From Taxillus chinensis (lineage: Eukaryota; Streptophyta; Magnoliopsida; Santalales; Loranthaceae): a stretch of DNA of 64,000 nt. The notes below the pieces were generated by a model that saw only the letters and a list, made by a program, of their open reading frames with translations, was not told the origin of the DNA and searched no databases. Positions within the stretch are counted from its first letter, which is position 1; each line of letters starts with the position of its first letter. The stretch lies in the NCBI GenBank assembly GCA_023512835.1, contig CM042091.1:5069079-5133078 (forward strand), read 5' to 3'. The translations under genes were made by a program, and so were the position numbers. Below, in pieces: positions 1-10,834 of this stretch.

Positions 1-197
1 TTAGTACTGAAAAGAGTCCATATATATAGAGAGAGAGAGATTTTACTTATGAGAGACCACTTATCTCATTGTTTAAATCAATAATGTGTTTGGGTTGCCA
101 CTGGAGGAGAACTAATAATCCTATATCAAAGATGGAGAAAAGATTTACCACCGAAAGAGAATATTATTTTTATTAATAACCCAAAGGTGTACTATTT

Positions 198-1790
198 ATT
201 TTTTTTTTTAATAAAAAAATGAATTTTATTAGTGAAAAATTACTCACAAAAAGTACACGAAGAGCAAAACTACAACAATCAGTTTAAAAGAAATAATCAT
301 TTACAACATCCCAAATAGAAAAAAAAAAATATAACTCACTCGAAGCATACAACCAATCCTCCAAATAACGAAAAAAAAGAGAGTTCGGTAGTAGTTCGCT
401 CTTGGTAGTCAAACACATGAGGGTTTCGCTCGTGCCAAAGACTCCACAAAAGGCAATGAGGAACAGTTTGCCAAACCACTGAACACCGCCCTACACCCCC
501 TAGCCAACACGCAAACAATGTTCGAAGGGACGAAGGCACCACCCATGAGACCCCAAACAAGCCCAAGACCATATCCCACAACCCCCTAGCATAAAAACAA
601 TAAAGGAACAGATAACCCACACACTCAATTGAAGCCTTACACATATAGCACCGGCCAACAAGAGCAAAACCCTTCTGCCTCAAATGATTAGTAGTCAGAA
701 TCTTGCCCAGGACAAGCTATCCAAGTGAATAAGGCAACTCTAGACGAAACCCACGCCTTCCAGACACCCCGCCAAGGAAAGCTCTCAGGTCGAGTAAGCA
801 TGAGAAGAGAGTAAAAACTTCGAACCTGGTAACCGTGCTCTTGATTGGAGCGCCAACACATCCTATTCGTGACAGATCTCATAGAAAAAGCTGAATACAA
901 CATGTCAAGAAAAGAGAAAAAAGTTTCTGACTCCCAATCCTGCATAGCGCGCAAAAAGGTCACCTCTCATTGCATGATCAGACCCTAACGACAGTGAACA
1001 TCGGCCACAAAAGCATCGAGAAAACACGCTAGCTGATACAACTCTGAGTAAACAAGCTTCAAGGGAAAATTATCACACCAAACATTATGTCAAAAACAGA
1101 TAGAAGCACCATCTCCAAACTCAAACCACACAAACCAAGAGAAAGAGTCCCACTTCGAGCGAATAAATTTTCATAATCCCATGACATGAGGACCACGAGG
1201 CAACAAAGAGGTCCATCCCCCACTGGCAACCCCATACTTCACCGCAATAACCTCCCGCCACAAAGCCCTCCGCTCCACGCCAAGCCGCCACAACTATTTT
1301 GCAAGAAGAGAAGCATTAAACCGGCACAACTTCTTAACGGCCATTTTGCTGAGAGAAAAAGGGACAACATACACTAGCCCAATTCACCAAATGAATCCTT
1401 GTCACACCCACCTCGGATCCCCAAAGGAAATTCCTTTGGATCCGCTTGAATCGAGAAGCCATAGCCACATAAAGAGAAAATAGAGAGATAGTAAATCAGT
1501 AAGCTGAACAGAGTACTTTTGAGCAAAGTGAGCCAAGCCAACCTCCCTTGGAGAGGTAAATATGTTTCCAGCCGGCCAAACTACACTCCATCCGCTCAAT
1601 AACCGGCTCTCAAATAGCGGTAGCCATAAAAGATGCCCCCAACGGAAGACCCAAATACAAGAGAGGAAGCTGCACAATTCGACATCGTAAGATATCAGCC
1701 AGCTCCACCAAATAAGGTACATCACCAATGAGAACCAAAGCAAATTTGCTGAGATTAATCCGCAACCCTGAAAGAGCCCTTACATTACCC
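198..1790 (-). mobile_element. Degraded LINE (non-LTR retrotransposon), 5'-truncated
   Basis: On the minus strand this stretch carries broken pieces of a plant L1-type LINE polyprotein. Around 1770-1590 the reverse complement reads GLRINLSKFALVLIGD, then LPLLYLGLPLGASF, a signature of the C-terminal reverse transcriptase region, followed by an in-frame stop. Around 963-690 and 683-336 come segments resembling the zf-RVT zinc-binding region (for example GRCYMCKASIECVGYLFLYC). The pieces lie in different frames and carry several stops, so no protein can be made. The left end has a T-rich tract (about 198-225), which on the minus strand would be the A-rich 3' tail. The element has the same orientation as the LSM8 exons to its right and probably lies in or next to that gene. 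The exact 5' boundary is uncertain. Confidence 0.8.
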
Positions 1791-3660
1791 TTACATTTAT
1801 CATAAATTTGGTTTTATTACGCAATGCCTCTAAAAAAGTCAAATGAAACACATTTCTATTTTAAATGATGACATTATTAGTCATGTCTTCAACTTCATCC
1901 AAGAGCACACTAACCACTATATTATATTTTTTTAGATATAAGTTAGGTAACAATAGTTAACAAGGATTATTAGCATCACACTATTAATAACCTTTATTGA
2001 TGATTTTATCTAATATCGAACCCATACACATACTAATTAACTGTTCAACACCCAAAGTACCATTTACCAAATTGGTCAAGCGGGTCAAGCCCAATGACCT
2101 GGGCATACTTAATATACTAATGCATGCTAATACGAGCAGCACATAAAAAGCAATATTGATGACAAACTCTTCATAACAACAACACTAGTATAGGCTAAAG
2201 TTTTGAATGCAAGCCAGCTGACCATACCATAAACCATGAAACTATGTTATTTTAAATTCTCAGAAATCAGAACCTAAAATGAAAAATAATTATTCTCTCC
2301 TTTTTTTTCTTTTTGACAGGATAAAATGGCAATCAATAGTGTGAAATCAAGGACTAATTATTCTTTGTTTTGAGCATCATCACCAACTACGAAATTTAAA
2401 CAGAGCAAAAAAACAAAAATTAGAAAGGAACTACAGGTCCTCAAGATATGATATAAAAAAATGTATAGTTTGTTTAAAAATAAACAATCACTGGGAAAAA
2501 ATAAATGGGAAAATTTTTTATGCAGTTTCAAAATTCTAATACCCAAACTTAAACACCAAGATACCTCCAGCTGCACCTCCGGTGCAACTTTTTCAACCCA
2601 CAATATACCATTTACATCAGCTAGCAACAATAAGCCCACACACAGGTTTTCTGTTGTCCATTTCCCATTTTCAAAGCATAGTTTGTTTTCTGTGAGTTCC
2701 AATTTTCAAAGAATTCTGGGGGGCAATTCTGCGTTGAAACTAAATTAATGTGAAATTTGGAAGTTTCTCATGAGAATCATCATATTCTACCCATTAGCTC
2801 CAATGATTATTCAAGCTTCCTGGAATAAAACCAGGGTATTCGTATGAATTTGAGAAAAGAAAAAAAAACCAAAGTAGAGCACTGCACCAGGACCATATTT
2901 CTAGGATAAACAAAATACAGATAATCAAGTGATAAGGCCAAAATATTGACTGTAGAGCACAATCAGATCCACATCCCATTGATAATTAACCAAGTTAACA
3001 TCCTCTCCGCAAAGACACTACAATGCTTAACTATATTGCTGGGTTTGGCAGGTGGGATAAATAAGAGGATAGTGAGTGTTATCCTTTGTTGATGTCATTA
3101 TGATTGTCATTCTACGAAAAAGGAAATAAAAACATATAGCTATTTATTGTTTTAATAGAGTGTAAAAAGAAATTCTAAACTCTCATTGTATTACTTAATC
3201 CTGTCACCTATCAAACATTAGCATAGTATTAGTTAAATCTTATCATACACCGTCACTTCTAATACCATTCATTTTAAATACTTTAGCATCGTGTCCTATA
3301 CATTCCACCAAATGCAGCATAAGGGTTTTGACCTTTTTTCTATAAGCAATTTTTTTTATTAAAATAGAATGAACGCACACAAGAAGTGAGTGTTAAACGA
3401 ACATGCAATAACAGGCTCAAAATGAGCACTCATGAACAGCATCAGAAATGAAAAAAAAAAAAAAAAAGACAGCCCTCCCAAAGAAAGTCATTTCTTTAAA
3501 TCCCCCCAAAAAACAAATCTCTGAAGGTAACCACTCCCTTTCAAATCTCTGAACAGCATATGGGTTCTGACTTGACAATGGATTAGATCAATACAGCTCA
3601 TTCGAGAAGGACAACAACAAAATAAATATATTTATTATTATTTTTTAAAATGTCAGTATG
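1791..3660. other. Gene-free AT-rich stretch, probable LSM8 intron
   Basis: No coding exon is recognised here on either strand. Open frames around 2358-2748 exist on both strands but match nothing I know. The stretch lies directly downstream of the third LSM8 exon, which ends in a splice donor. If LSM8 is intact, this is intron sequence. It also holds a dispersed repeat copy near 3336-3442. Confidence 0.5.
3336..3442 (+). repeat. Dispersed repeat copy, probably a retroelement 3' end
   Basis: About 100 bp here match, with substitutions, the reverse complement of about 18386-18500. Shared landmarks in order are a T-rich run, attaaaatag, a gcacacaag-like block, a caataaca block and gctcaaaatgag. 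Two diverged copies in opposite orientation 15 kb apart indicate a dispersed element. The style resembles 3' ends of plant LINEs or SINEs. The family assignment is inference. Confidence 0.5.
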
Positions 3661-3681
3661 AGTAAAGAAACTAATTCAAAC

Positions 3682-4030
3682 CTTAGTGGAATAAACCCGC
3701 TCATGAGATTCATCTAAAATTATATTTGTAGCCTGATCAAACCCTTTCAAAACTCCCTGAAGAGAGAAGCAAAATGAATAAGTGCACAATGGTTTTAAGG
3801 GTATATAAGTCTCGTGCCATTCATTATAAGGCTCACCACTATATTGCGCCCGTCATTAGTGATAACTGAAATCGTTTCTGGGAAGAAGAAAAAGTTCAGA
3901 GGTGTGTGAATTTACCCAGTGGCACATATATATACGCGCATATATATATATATAAGAGAAGGATACGAAAAATAGGAAAGGGTGACGGCATACGATCTAC
4001 GAGTGACTCAAGTCCAGGCCCGGTTGACAT
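3682..4030 (-). CDS. LSM8: LSM8, U6 snRNA-associated Sm-like protein (5' exons only)
   Basis: Three minus-strand exons join in frame: 4030-3994 (MSTGPGLESLVD plus one base), 3877-3837 (reading QTISVITNDGRNIV across the junction) and 3756-3682 (GVLKGFDQATNI to RVYSTK). All have GT donors and AG acceptors. The 51 residues match the N-terminal Sm1 fold of LSm8, the subunit that defines the nuclear LSm2-8 ring binding the 3' end of U6 snRNA. LSm8 proteins are about 98 residues, so the Sm2 half (expected to begin EGVQQ) is missing. A GT donor follows codon 51, so the gene should continue leftward, yet I saw no matching exon between 1 and 3660. Either the last exons lie beyond the window, with LINE-bearing sequence in a long intron, or the gene is truncated. 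Identification is firm; completeness is unknown. Confidence 0.88.
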
Positions 4031-4280
4031 TGGGAACTTGAACAGCGAGTGATTGGTTATGCGTGTGGCGTAAACACGGATATTCAAAGCTCTGCGAAGC
4101 TGGCTACATAAGAAATCACGAGAAAATAGTTCATAATTTTAAACATAACTTTATTTCCCAGTAATTTCATTCGTACCCAACTGAGATTCATGGTCATTAA
4201 TTTCGTTTCCAAAAACCCGCACAAACATCTCATTGTGGGTGTGCGTGAGTGCGTGGTTGTGAGTGTGTGCCTGCGTATTT

Positions 4281-4292
4281 GTGCGTGTGTGT

Positions 4293-4345
<53 letters not shown>

Positions 4346-4362
4346 TGTGTGTGTGTGTGTGT
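4281..4362. repeat. Compound microsatellite (GT)n(GA)n(GT)n
   Basis: A GT run (about 4281-4302), a GA run (about 4307-4342) and a second GT run (about 4343-4362) lie back to back, about 250 bp upstream of the LSM8 start codon. Long open frames on both strands here are artefacts of the dinucleotide repeat. Confidence 0.95.
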
Positions 4363-4509
4363 TTACTTACTGCAAAGAAGAGGAGAACCCACGGCGGTAG
4401 AAAAATAGGACAGCGCGCCACGGAAAGAGGGGAGGGGGGAGAGAGAGACAGAGTGAAGCAGACGCATAAGCAACCCTAATCTGCAAACAGGACAGAACAG
4501 AAAACGGCA

Positions 4510-5640
4510 CTTAAAAACGTTTGCTATTGCTGAATAATAAGCCCGCTACAGAAGCCGCAACATTTCTGACGAAATTCCTTCTACAAAATTGTTTTAAGGC
4601 TGGTGACAATTTTTTTATTCAATATATATATATATAAATTACGCCATGTTTGGCACGTTCGATCAATTGATAGTAATTTAATATAATTAAATTTACATTT
4701 TATTTTAAAAATATTTGATACAATTTATTATTTTAAAGCTTTTTAAAATAATAGATTTATTCGAATTTAATAATAAAAATAATTTTTAATAACATTAAAT
4801 ATTATAATTATTTTTAATTTTAAAATTTAAACTCAATTCTGTTAGAAGATTCAAATATTTTTTTTTCTTATTTTATTACTTTAACCTCTTTTTAAAATAT
4901 ATTATTTTTCTCACTAAATATAAATTATTTTTAAATTATAATTTAATACAAAATCTAATATAATTCATAGGTTTTGTATATGTTTTTCAAAATATTTCTA
5001 ATTGTTCTTATTTTTAAATTTAAACTCAAATTTAATGAAAATCCGGAAAAAAACTTTTAAAGTTTTCCTATAATATAATCCTTAAGTATTTTAGGTAGTA
5101 TGATATTTAAACATTTAGCGGCAAAATATTATATACACAAATATTAATGAAAAGTGCACCTTATTATTGAAATATTTTTTTTAATAGAAAACGAATGTAC
5201 TGCACCACCGTGACTCCTTCACTCCCTATGCCATCGAACCCCACTGCAGCCGCAACACCGCCCAATCGCCACCATCCGACAACTCCCACCTCAATTATCA
5301 AATTTCACACCATTACAACTAAAGTATAGTATCAAGTAACTATAAAACGTGCAGATGGCAACACAAAACACATCAATATGGCTATTTTTTTTTTCCTTAA
5401 TTTAAGACCCTAGGAACAAGAATTGAGCGCGGAATCAAAAATTAAAAACACCCCTTAAGGGTAAACCACGAGAAATGTGATAGGAAATCAATGATTCCAG
5501 CAGAGCAGAGAGAGGCCTTCAACATTTCAGTCCGCGACAGTGGCTGCAGCATCGATTTTGCCTTGAGAGGAGATGAGGTGAGAGTTTTGGAATCTAGCAA
5601 GCACCTGCAATCCACTGCTAAAGAAGTGATCAACCTAGTG

Positions 5641-5689
<49 letters not shown>

Positions 5690-6150
5690 ACAATGAGGGC
5701 TAACCAAGGAAAAGGGAGAAAAGTGAGGGGGAGAGAAGAAAATAAAATAATAAGATACGAAGAATAAATAATTATTTTTTAATTTTTAAGACTAATTATG
5801 GTAAAATTTATTTACGGAGACTAAGATAAAGAATTTATTGGATTGAATTTTTAAAATTTGACATTCTAAATAAAAAACCTATTAGAATTAGTATTAATAT
5901 ATAAAACTATTAAAAATACAGGAATGAGGCCTATTATAATTTAATAAAAACTACAAAAATAAAATATAAAAATTAAAATTCATTTTTTTAAAAAAAATTT
6001 TATAAATTATAATTGAACACAAACTTAATACAATGAATTCAAAAACTAAAACCCGTACAACAGGGAGAGATGTAAGCCGTGGGCCGTGGCATGCTATAAA
6101 AATTATATCGTGTTTTTAGTTGGGTGGGATTTGAGGCCGAGGGCTGAGTT
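4510..6150. other. AT-rich gene-free interval between LSM8 and calmodulin
   Basis: This interval lies between the divergent LSM8 and calmodulin genes. It is very AT-rich, with a GC-richer island at about 5195-5290 and a (GA)n run at about 5646-5685. The start, near 4643, reads gccatgtttggcacg, resembling the ends of the element-like segments at 19485 and 48978. No clear right-hand partner was found. An open frame at 5491-5643 is not recognised. A decayed transposon is plausible but unproven. Confidence 0.4.
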
Positions 6151-6720
6151 ATTAAGCTGAATTGGGGCTGAAAAATCGTCCGCGCCACATTATCCGCCTA
6201 ACGTATAAATTAATTCATTCCGACGAAGCCAGTTTTTGGGTGGTCACGCGTGCGTGCGTGCGTCAGCGTCAGACAGTCCCACACCCCGCGGCCGCGTTCG
6301 AACCGCGTTACCAAATAAATCTTCGGAATTCATGTTCGTGTAATACACAAAATTTAGTTCTGGTCAGGAGACATCAGTCGCAGGCATGGAAAACGAAATC
6401 ATTCCCGTGACATTAAACTCTAATAAAAAAGAAAGAAAGAAAGAAAAAAAAGTACAAAAAAAGGCATAATCAAAGATTCAAGGTGGCACCCACCACCACC
6501 GTGGCAATAGCGTGTGTTACAGAGGGAGCGTTATGGTCATTAAAAGAGTTGTCTTCTACTTCTATAAATACATCGTTCAAATGTCCGGTTCCGGCATGTA
6601 AAAAAAAAAAAAAAACACAAAAAACAAGACAACAACCAACCAACGCGTTACGCGTCTACCGAGTCCCCCCCTCCTCCATTTGTCTCTCCCTCTCCCTCTC
6701 CCTCTCTTCCTCTCTTTCTT

Positions 6721-6730
6721 TGTATATAAG
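6721..6730 (+). promoter_or_regulatory. Possible TATA box of the calmodulin gene
   Basis: The sequence tgtatataag lies about 75 bp upstream of the calmodulin ATG, just after a CT-rich tract (about 6671-6720). A TATA-like motif followed by a short leader fits a highly expressed plant gene. Placement is by motif only. Confidence 0.35.
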
Positions 6731-6801
6731 TATAATAACAAATCATAGATCAATTAGGTGGGTGGGTTGGTTTTGTTGAAAAATAAAAAGGGTGGAGGCA
6801 G

Positions 6802-8248
6802 ATGGCGGATCAACTCACGGATGACCAGATCAGTGAGTTCAAGGAGGCTTTCAGCTTGTTCGACAAGGACGGAGATGGTACCTTTTTGGGTTTATTTATT
6901 TATCTATCTGCATTTCGTGTTTTGCGTGTCTGTGTGTGTTTATATATATATATATATATATTATAAATTTGGTTCTTTCTCCACGAATAAATTATAATGG
7001 TGTCTAAACAAGCTTTCTCTGGATTGTGTCATATCCTAGTCGACAGTAAATGATCATCGGATAATGTTTGATGTCTCCACCTGCATGCGGATCTTATAAA
7101 TAATATTCCAATCAAAGGCAGGTAGTAAGCAAACAGCTTGTATCAATCCAGATCTGCTGACATCACATTACTACTTTTTTATGGGTAGATGTGCTGCCAT
7201 ATGACTCCTGCCTTCACATTATAGTCTCTCTTTTTTGGGTGCATTTTATTTGTTCTTTCTTATGAGTTGTAATCTGCAACCCTCTCGTAAATATGACTCT
7301 ACCCTACTGTTGCGGGCAGCGGATCATGCAATGTAGCAGAGTTTTGGCTCCCAACTGAAGGGTTTATTAATATTTAATGCAACGGTTTTAATTGCTGAAA
7401 AAAAAACTGATTATGATTGGAAGTATGTTGTACAGAAGGGTTTTATAATCAGCTAAAATAGAAAGTGGTATGTTGTACGAAAGTGGTTGAAAAGGGAGCC
7501 ATTTCACTAAAATTTAGGGAGCACGGAGATGCTCTAAGGAGACCCTAAATTTTATTTTGCATTTGTTTGACCCAAATTTATTGCCAAATGAACCGTGATA
7601 ATCATAGATTAAGAGGTTAATATTTTATTATTGCAGCTATTTGAAACGTTCATATTCACATTAAGATACCTATGATACCTGGTCTGTTCATATATTCTCG
7701 GCCTTTATTGATACCTATGATGTCCATCATGGCAACCACAATGATTTGATCTATTGTAGTTTGCATTAAGATTGGATGTCTACTCGTGTTCAGAAAATTA
7801 ATGGATATCTAGACATTTGTGAGACAAATTCTTGCAATTGTTTGTTTTCAATGCATTATACGGTAATTCTTCAGGTTGTATCACCACTAAGGAGCTTGGG
7901 ACGGTGATGAGATCACTGGGGCAAAACCCAACTGAGGCTGAGCTGCAGGACATGGTCAACGAAGTGGATGCCGACGGCAATGGGACCATAGACTTTCCGG
8001 AGTTTCTAAACCTCATGGCTAGGAAGATGAAGGACACAGATTCGGAGGAGGAGCTGAAAGAGGCCTTCCGTGTTTTTGACAAGGATCAGAATGGGTTCAT
8101 CTCCGCTGCTGAGCTGCGTCATGTAATGACCAACCTGGGAGAAAAGCTCACTGATGAAGAAGTTGATGAGATGATTCGGGAGGCTGATGCTGACGGGGAT
8201 GGGCAGATTAACTATGAGGAGTTTGTGAAGGTTATGATGGCCAAGTAA
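6802..8248 (+). CDS. CAM: Calmodulin, 149 aa, two exons
   Basis: Exon 1 (6802-6877) encodes [20 protein letters not shown] and the start of EF-hand 1. Exon 2 (7875-8248) carries the rest to the stop TAA. The intron (6878-7874) splits the glycine codon in DKDGDG|C, the classic plant calmodulin intron site. The joined protein is 149 residues with four EF-hand loops: [36 protein letters not shown] and [12 protein letters not shown]. It ends in VKVMMAK. The product is the cytosolic and nuclear Ca2+ sensor that wraps around target helices. Compared with the canonical plant sequence as I remember it, it has valine for isoleucine in MVNEV before loop 2 and alanine for valine at position 2 of loop 4. 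All calcium-ligand positions are intact. The last codons and the 3' UTR are tandemly duplicated just downstream. Confidence 0.98.
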
Positions 8249-8910
8249 TGACCCAATCCTCACTGTGTATTTCATAAAAGCTCTTGTAATGACCCAATCT
8301 TCATTTAAGTATTTCATAAAATCTGTGAAAGGAGGAGGGGAAAGCTGGGGAGCTAGTGTATTTATCATGTTGTTGAATCGGAGTACCTTTCGTCGTTGCT
8401 GTTTTATGGTTTGAAGGCTATATATGCAATTGTCTACTGTAGAAATGCTCGTGTCATCCGGATCTTTCTAGTTGTGAAAGACTTTTAAGATTGTTTATGC
8501 ACAATGCCTGCTGCTATCCATCTGATCTGTTCAAGCATCCACCCACTGCAACCCAAAACCAGTCAAAACTATGATGGCCAAAGTAATGACCCAATCCTCA
8601 CACTATTTCATAAAAACTCTTGTAATGACCCAATCTTCATTTTAAGTATTTCATAAAATCTGTGAAAAAGGGAGGAGTGGAAAGCTGGGGAGCTAGTGTA
8701 TTTATCATGGCGGTGAATTGGAGTACCTTTCCTCGTTGCTGTTTTATGGTTTGAAGACTATATATGAAATTGTCTCCTGTAGTAATGCTTGTGTCATCCG
8801 GATCTTTCTTGTTGTGAAAGACTTTTAAGATTGTTTATGCACAATGCCTGCTGCTGCTGCTATCCATCTGATCTGTACAAGCACCCACCCACTGCAACCC
8901 AAAACCAGTC
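8234..8910 (+). repeat. Tandem duplication of calmodulin stop region and 3' UTR
   Basis: Copy 1 (8234-8564) starts in the last codons (ATGATGGCCAAGTAA) and runs through the 3' UTR. Copy 2 (8571-8910) begins ATGATGGCCAAAGTAA and follows the same sequence to aaaaccagtc, with a six-base spacer between them. Copies differ by scattered substitutions and small indels, including extra gct units (near 8851-8860) and one extra A in the codon region. Inside each copy a shorter unit (taatgacccaatc...ttcataaaa) is itself repeated twice. Copy 2 lies after the stop and is not translated as calmodulin. Confidence 0.95.
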
Positions 8911-9500
8911 ATCTCCTTCCCTGTTTTCGGCCGCAGCAATTTTGGCTTGGGCTCTGATGGCCATGGTTCTCTGGCCACCAGATTGTGCATTTGGGTTTTG
9001 TTTCCATCTTCCATCAACTGGGTGATTGTGGTTTGGAGTGACGATAGTCTTTCTTCCTTCTTGGCATGGAGAGATTGTTGGAGAGTGAATCGCTTGCCTT
9101 CAATGATATAAGCTTGTCTTGGCTGTGGAATACCCGAAAGAGAACACAAAATTGAGAAATGGGGTTTGGAAAATAGCTATGCAATTATATTTTATTTTCA
9201 AATTTTGGTGAGGGTGTTATTTTATTTTAGTTGTTTCAATCTCATCTCTTAGTTTCAATTCAAGAGCTTATTCTCAACCCTACAGACTAATTAAGATCCA
9301 TAACAATCTGAATGAACATTGCATTTGACCCAATCAAATATGAAGACTTGTTGAGATGAAACAAGTAGAGCAATGAGGACGCAAAACACTTGCGAATGAA
9401 AGAGACTCACATGAGTTCACAACACTTCCTCAGTTCACTGTCCGACTCAACCTGATTGTTATATAGGGTTAATATATATATATATCATTTCATAGTCTGT
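8911..9500. other. Gene-free spacer between calmodulin and cupin-like gene
   Basis: No coding sequence is recognised. The first part may be the distal calmodulin 3' UTR; the right end is the presumed promoter and leader of the cupin-like gene, ending in a short (TA)n tract near 9472-9485. Confidence 0.5.
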
Positions 9501-9511
9501 CTCAAAAGAAA

Positions 9512-10449
9512 ATGGCAAACCCTAGGAGGGGGGGTTCCTCGCAGCACAACACATCATCAAACGTGGCCGCAGGGGGGAGCCTGGAGAGCCGCCACCACCA
9601 CCAACAGCAGATATCTTTCCTCAAGAAGCCTCAGTCCATCCCTTTCCTCCTCTTGCTCTTCGCCTTCCTCACCTGGCTCTTCCTCAGGCTCCAACACTCC
9701 ACCCTCACCCTCTCGTCTTCGTCTTCGTCTTCGTCTTCTTCTTCTTCTTCTTCCCATCGCCACCACGACGACGATGGTGATTCCAAGGCCAATATGGTGA
9801 GATTCAGCTCCGCATTTCCCTCTCCCATCGCCAAAGACGCCCGCGGCTGGCTCCTCGATCCTGTTGCAGTCGCCCGTCAAGCCTCCCTTACCGGTCTCTT
9901 CTTCTTACTCTCTCTCTCTCTCTCTCTCTCTCTCAACATAGACACATACATATACAAATGGTTGGTTTTGTAGGGGGAGCCGTGTCTTGTGATTCGGTCC
10001 ATCTGGGTGAAATCCGACCGGGGAGTCTCAGGGGAAACCACCGCCACCATACCTGCAACGAGACTTTTGTCATCTGGGGTGCGACCACCAAGTTTAGGGT
10101 ATTTATACTTCCTTTTTTTTCCCCTTTCCTTTTGGTTGCTTTCCCTTCAATTTCTCACTACTTCTTTATATACATATAAAACCCAGTGATTCAGTGCTTT
10201 AGTTATATATATGAATGGTGCTTTTTATTCCATCATTCCTCCATGACACCCAGTGCAGCTGTTCTGCCTATTCCTATTCTGTCTGGATGGCTATGTGCAC
10301 AATTCTCTTTTTAGTAGCTGGGTGCCTCGCATGGTGCCCCAGTAGAGTAGTGTCAATCATATTCTGATCTTATGATTCCTCTCAAGGTATCGTTTGATTG
10401 ATTCTTTATTGTACTCAAATGAGGAGGATGCCGCAACCACAAGAGAATG

Positions 10450-10486
<37 letters not shown>

Positions 10487-10834
10487 CATATGGCTTTGTT
10501 TTCTGGTATTTTTATGTATAGTTGTATGCATATTAAATTTACTTTCATAAAGTAGAATATCCATTCTATGAGCTTGTCGTTCTTACCCTATGTTATAATA
10601 ATAATAATTATTATTATTTAGTTGGAGAACAAGGATGTAGTTGATAAGGGCTACACTGAAGTCACAATTGCAGCGGATGGGGTTGCCGTAATAGCTAGCC
10701 CAAGAGGAACTGCCCATGCTTTATGGAATGTGGATCCCGTCGGGACCACATTCTTCCTCGGGTGTCAAGATAGTGAAGTAAACTATAGCAGTTCTAGTAC
10801 AGATTTTAATGTCTGGAAGGATCTTTCATCCTGA
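9512..10834 (+). CDS. Membrane-anchored cupin-like protein, 239 aa, three exons
   Basis: Exons 9512-9893, 9974-10098 and 10622-10834 join in frame (phases 1 and 0) to give 239 residues. Residues 1-40 are polar. Residues 43-60 (PFLLLLFAFLTWLFLRL) form one hydrophobic membrane segment, probably a signal anchor. Residues 68-81 are a serine run encoded by a TCG/TCT repeat. The C-terminal half is a single cupin barrel: motif 1 is G144-x5-H150-x-H152-x4-E157 within RGNHRHHTCNETFVIWG, and motif 2 is G189-x6-P-R-G-x2-H201-x3-N205. The four usual metal ligands (H150, H152, E157, H201) are all present. Plant genomes carry conserved unnamed proteins with this architecture. The substrate is unknown. The first donor (G|gtctct) is weak, so the exon 1 end is slightly less certain, but the join gives the expected GGAVSC. 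Confidence 0.85.
10452..10484. repeat. (AT)n microsatellite in cupin-like gene intron 2
   Basis: About 33 bp of uninterrupted AT repeat lie in the second intron of the cupin-like gene. Confidence 0.9.

Noticed and set aside
4190..4479. Long open frames through the GT/GA microsatellite on both strands
   Set aside because: They consist of dinucleotide repeat translations (runs of RERE, CVCV, SLSL, HTHT) and have no homology.
5491..5703. Frame of 70 codons starting MIPAEQREAFNISVRDSG
   Set aside because: It ends in a GA microsatellite, no family is recognised and there is no supporting gene structure; it may be a captured fragment.
9557..9880. Minus-strand Arg/Glu-rich frames opposite the cupin-like exon 1
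   Set aside because: Antisense of the serine and leucine codons of a gene supported by splice sites and cupin motifs.
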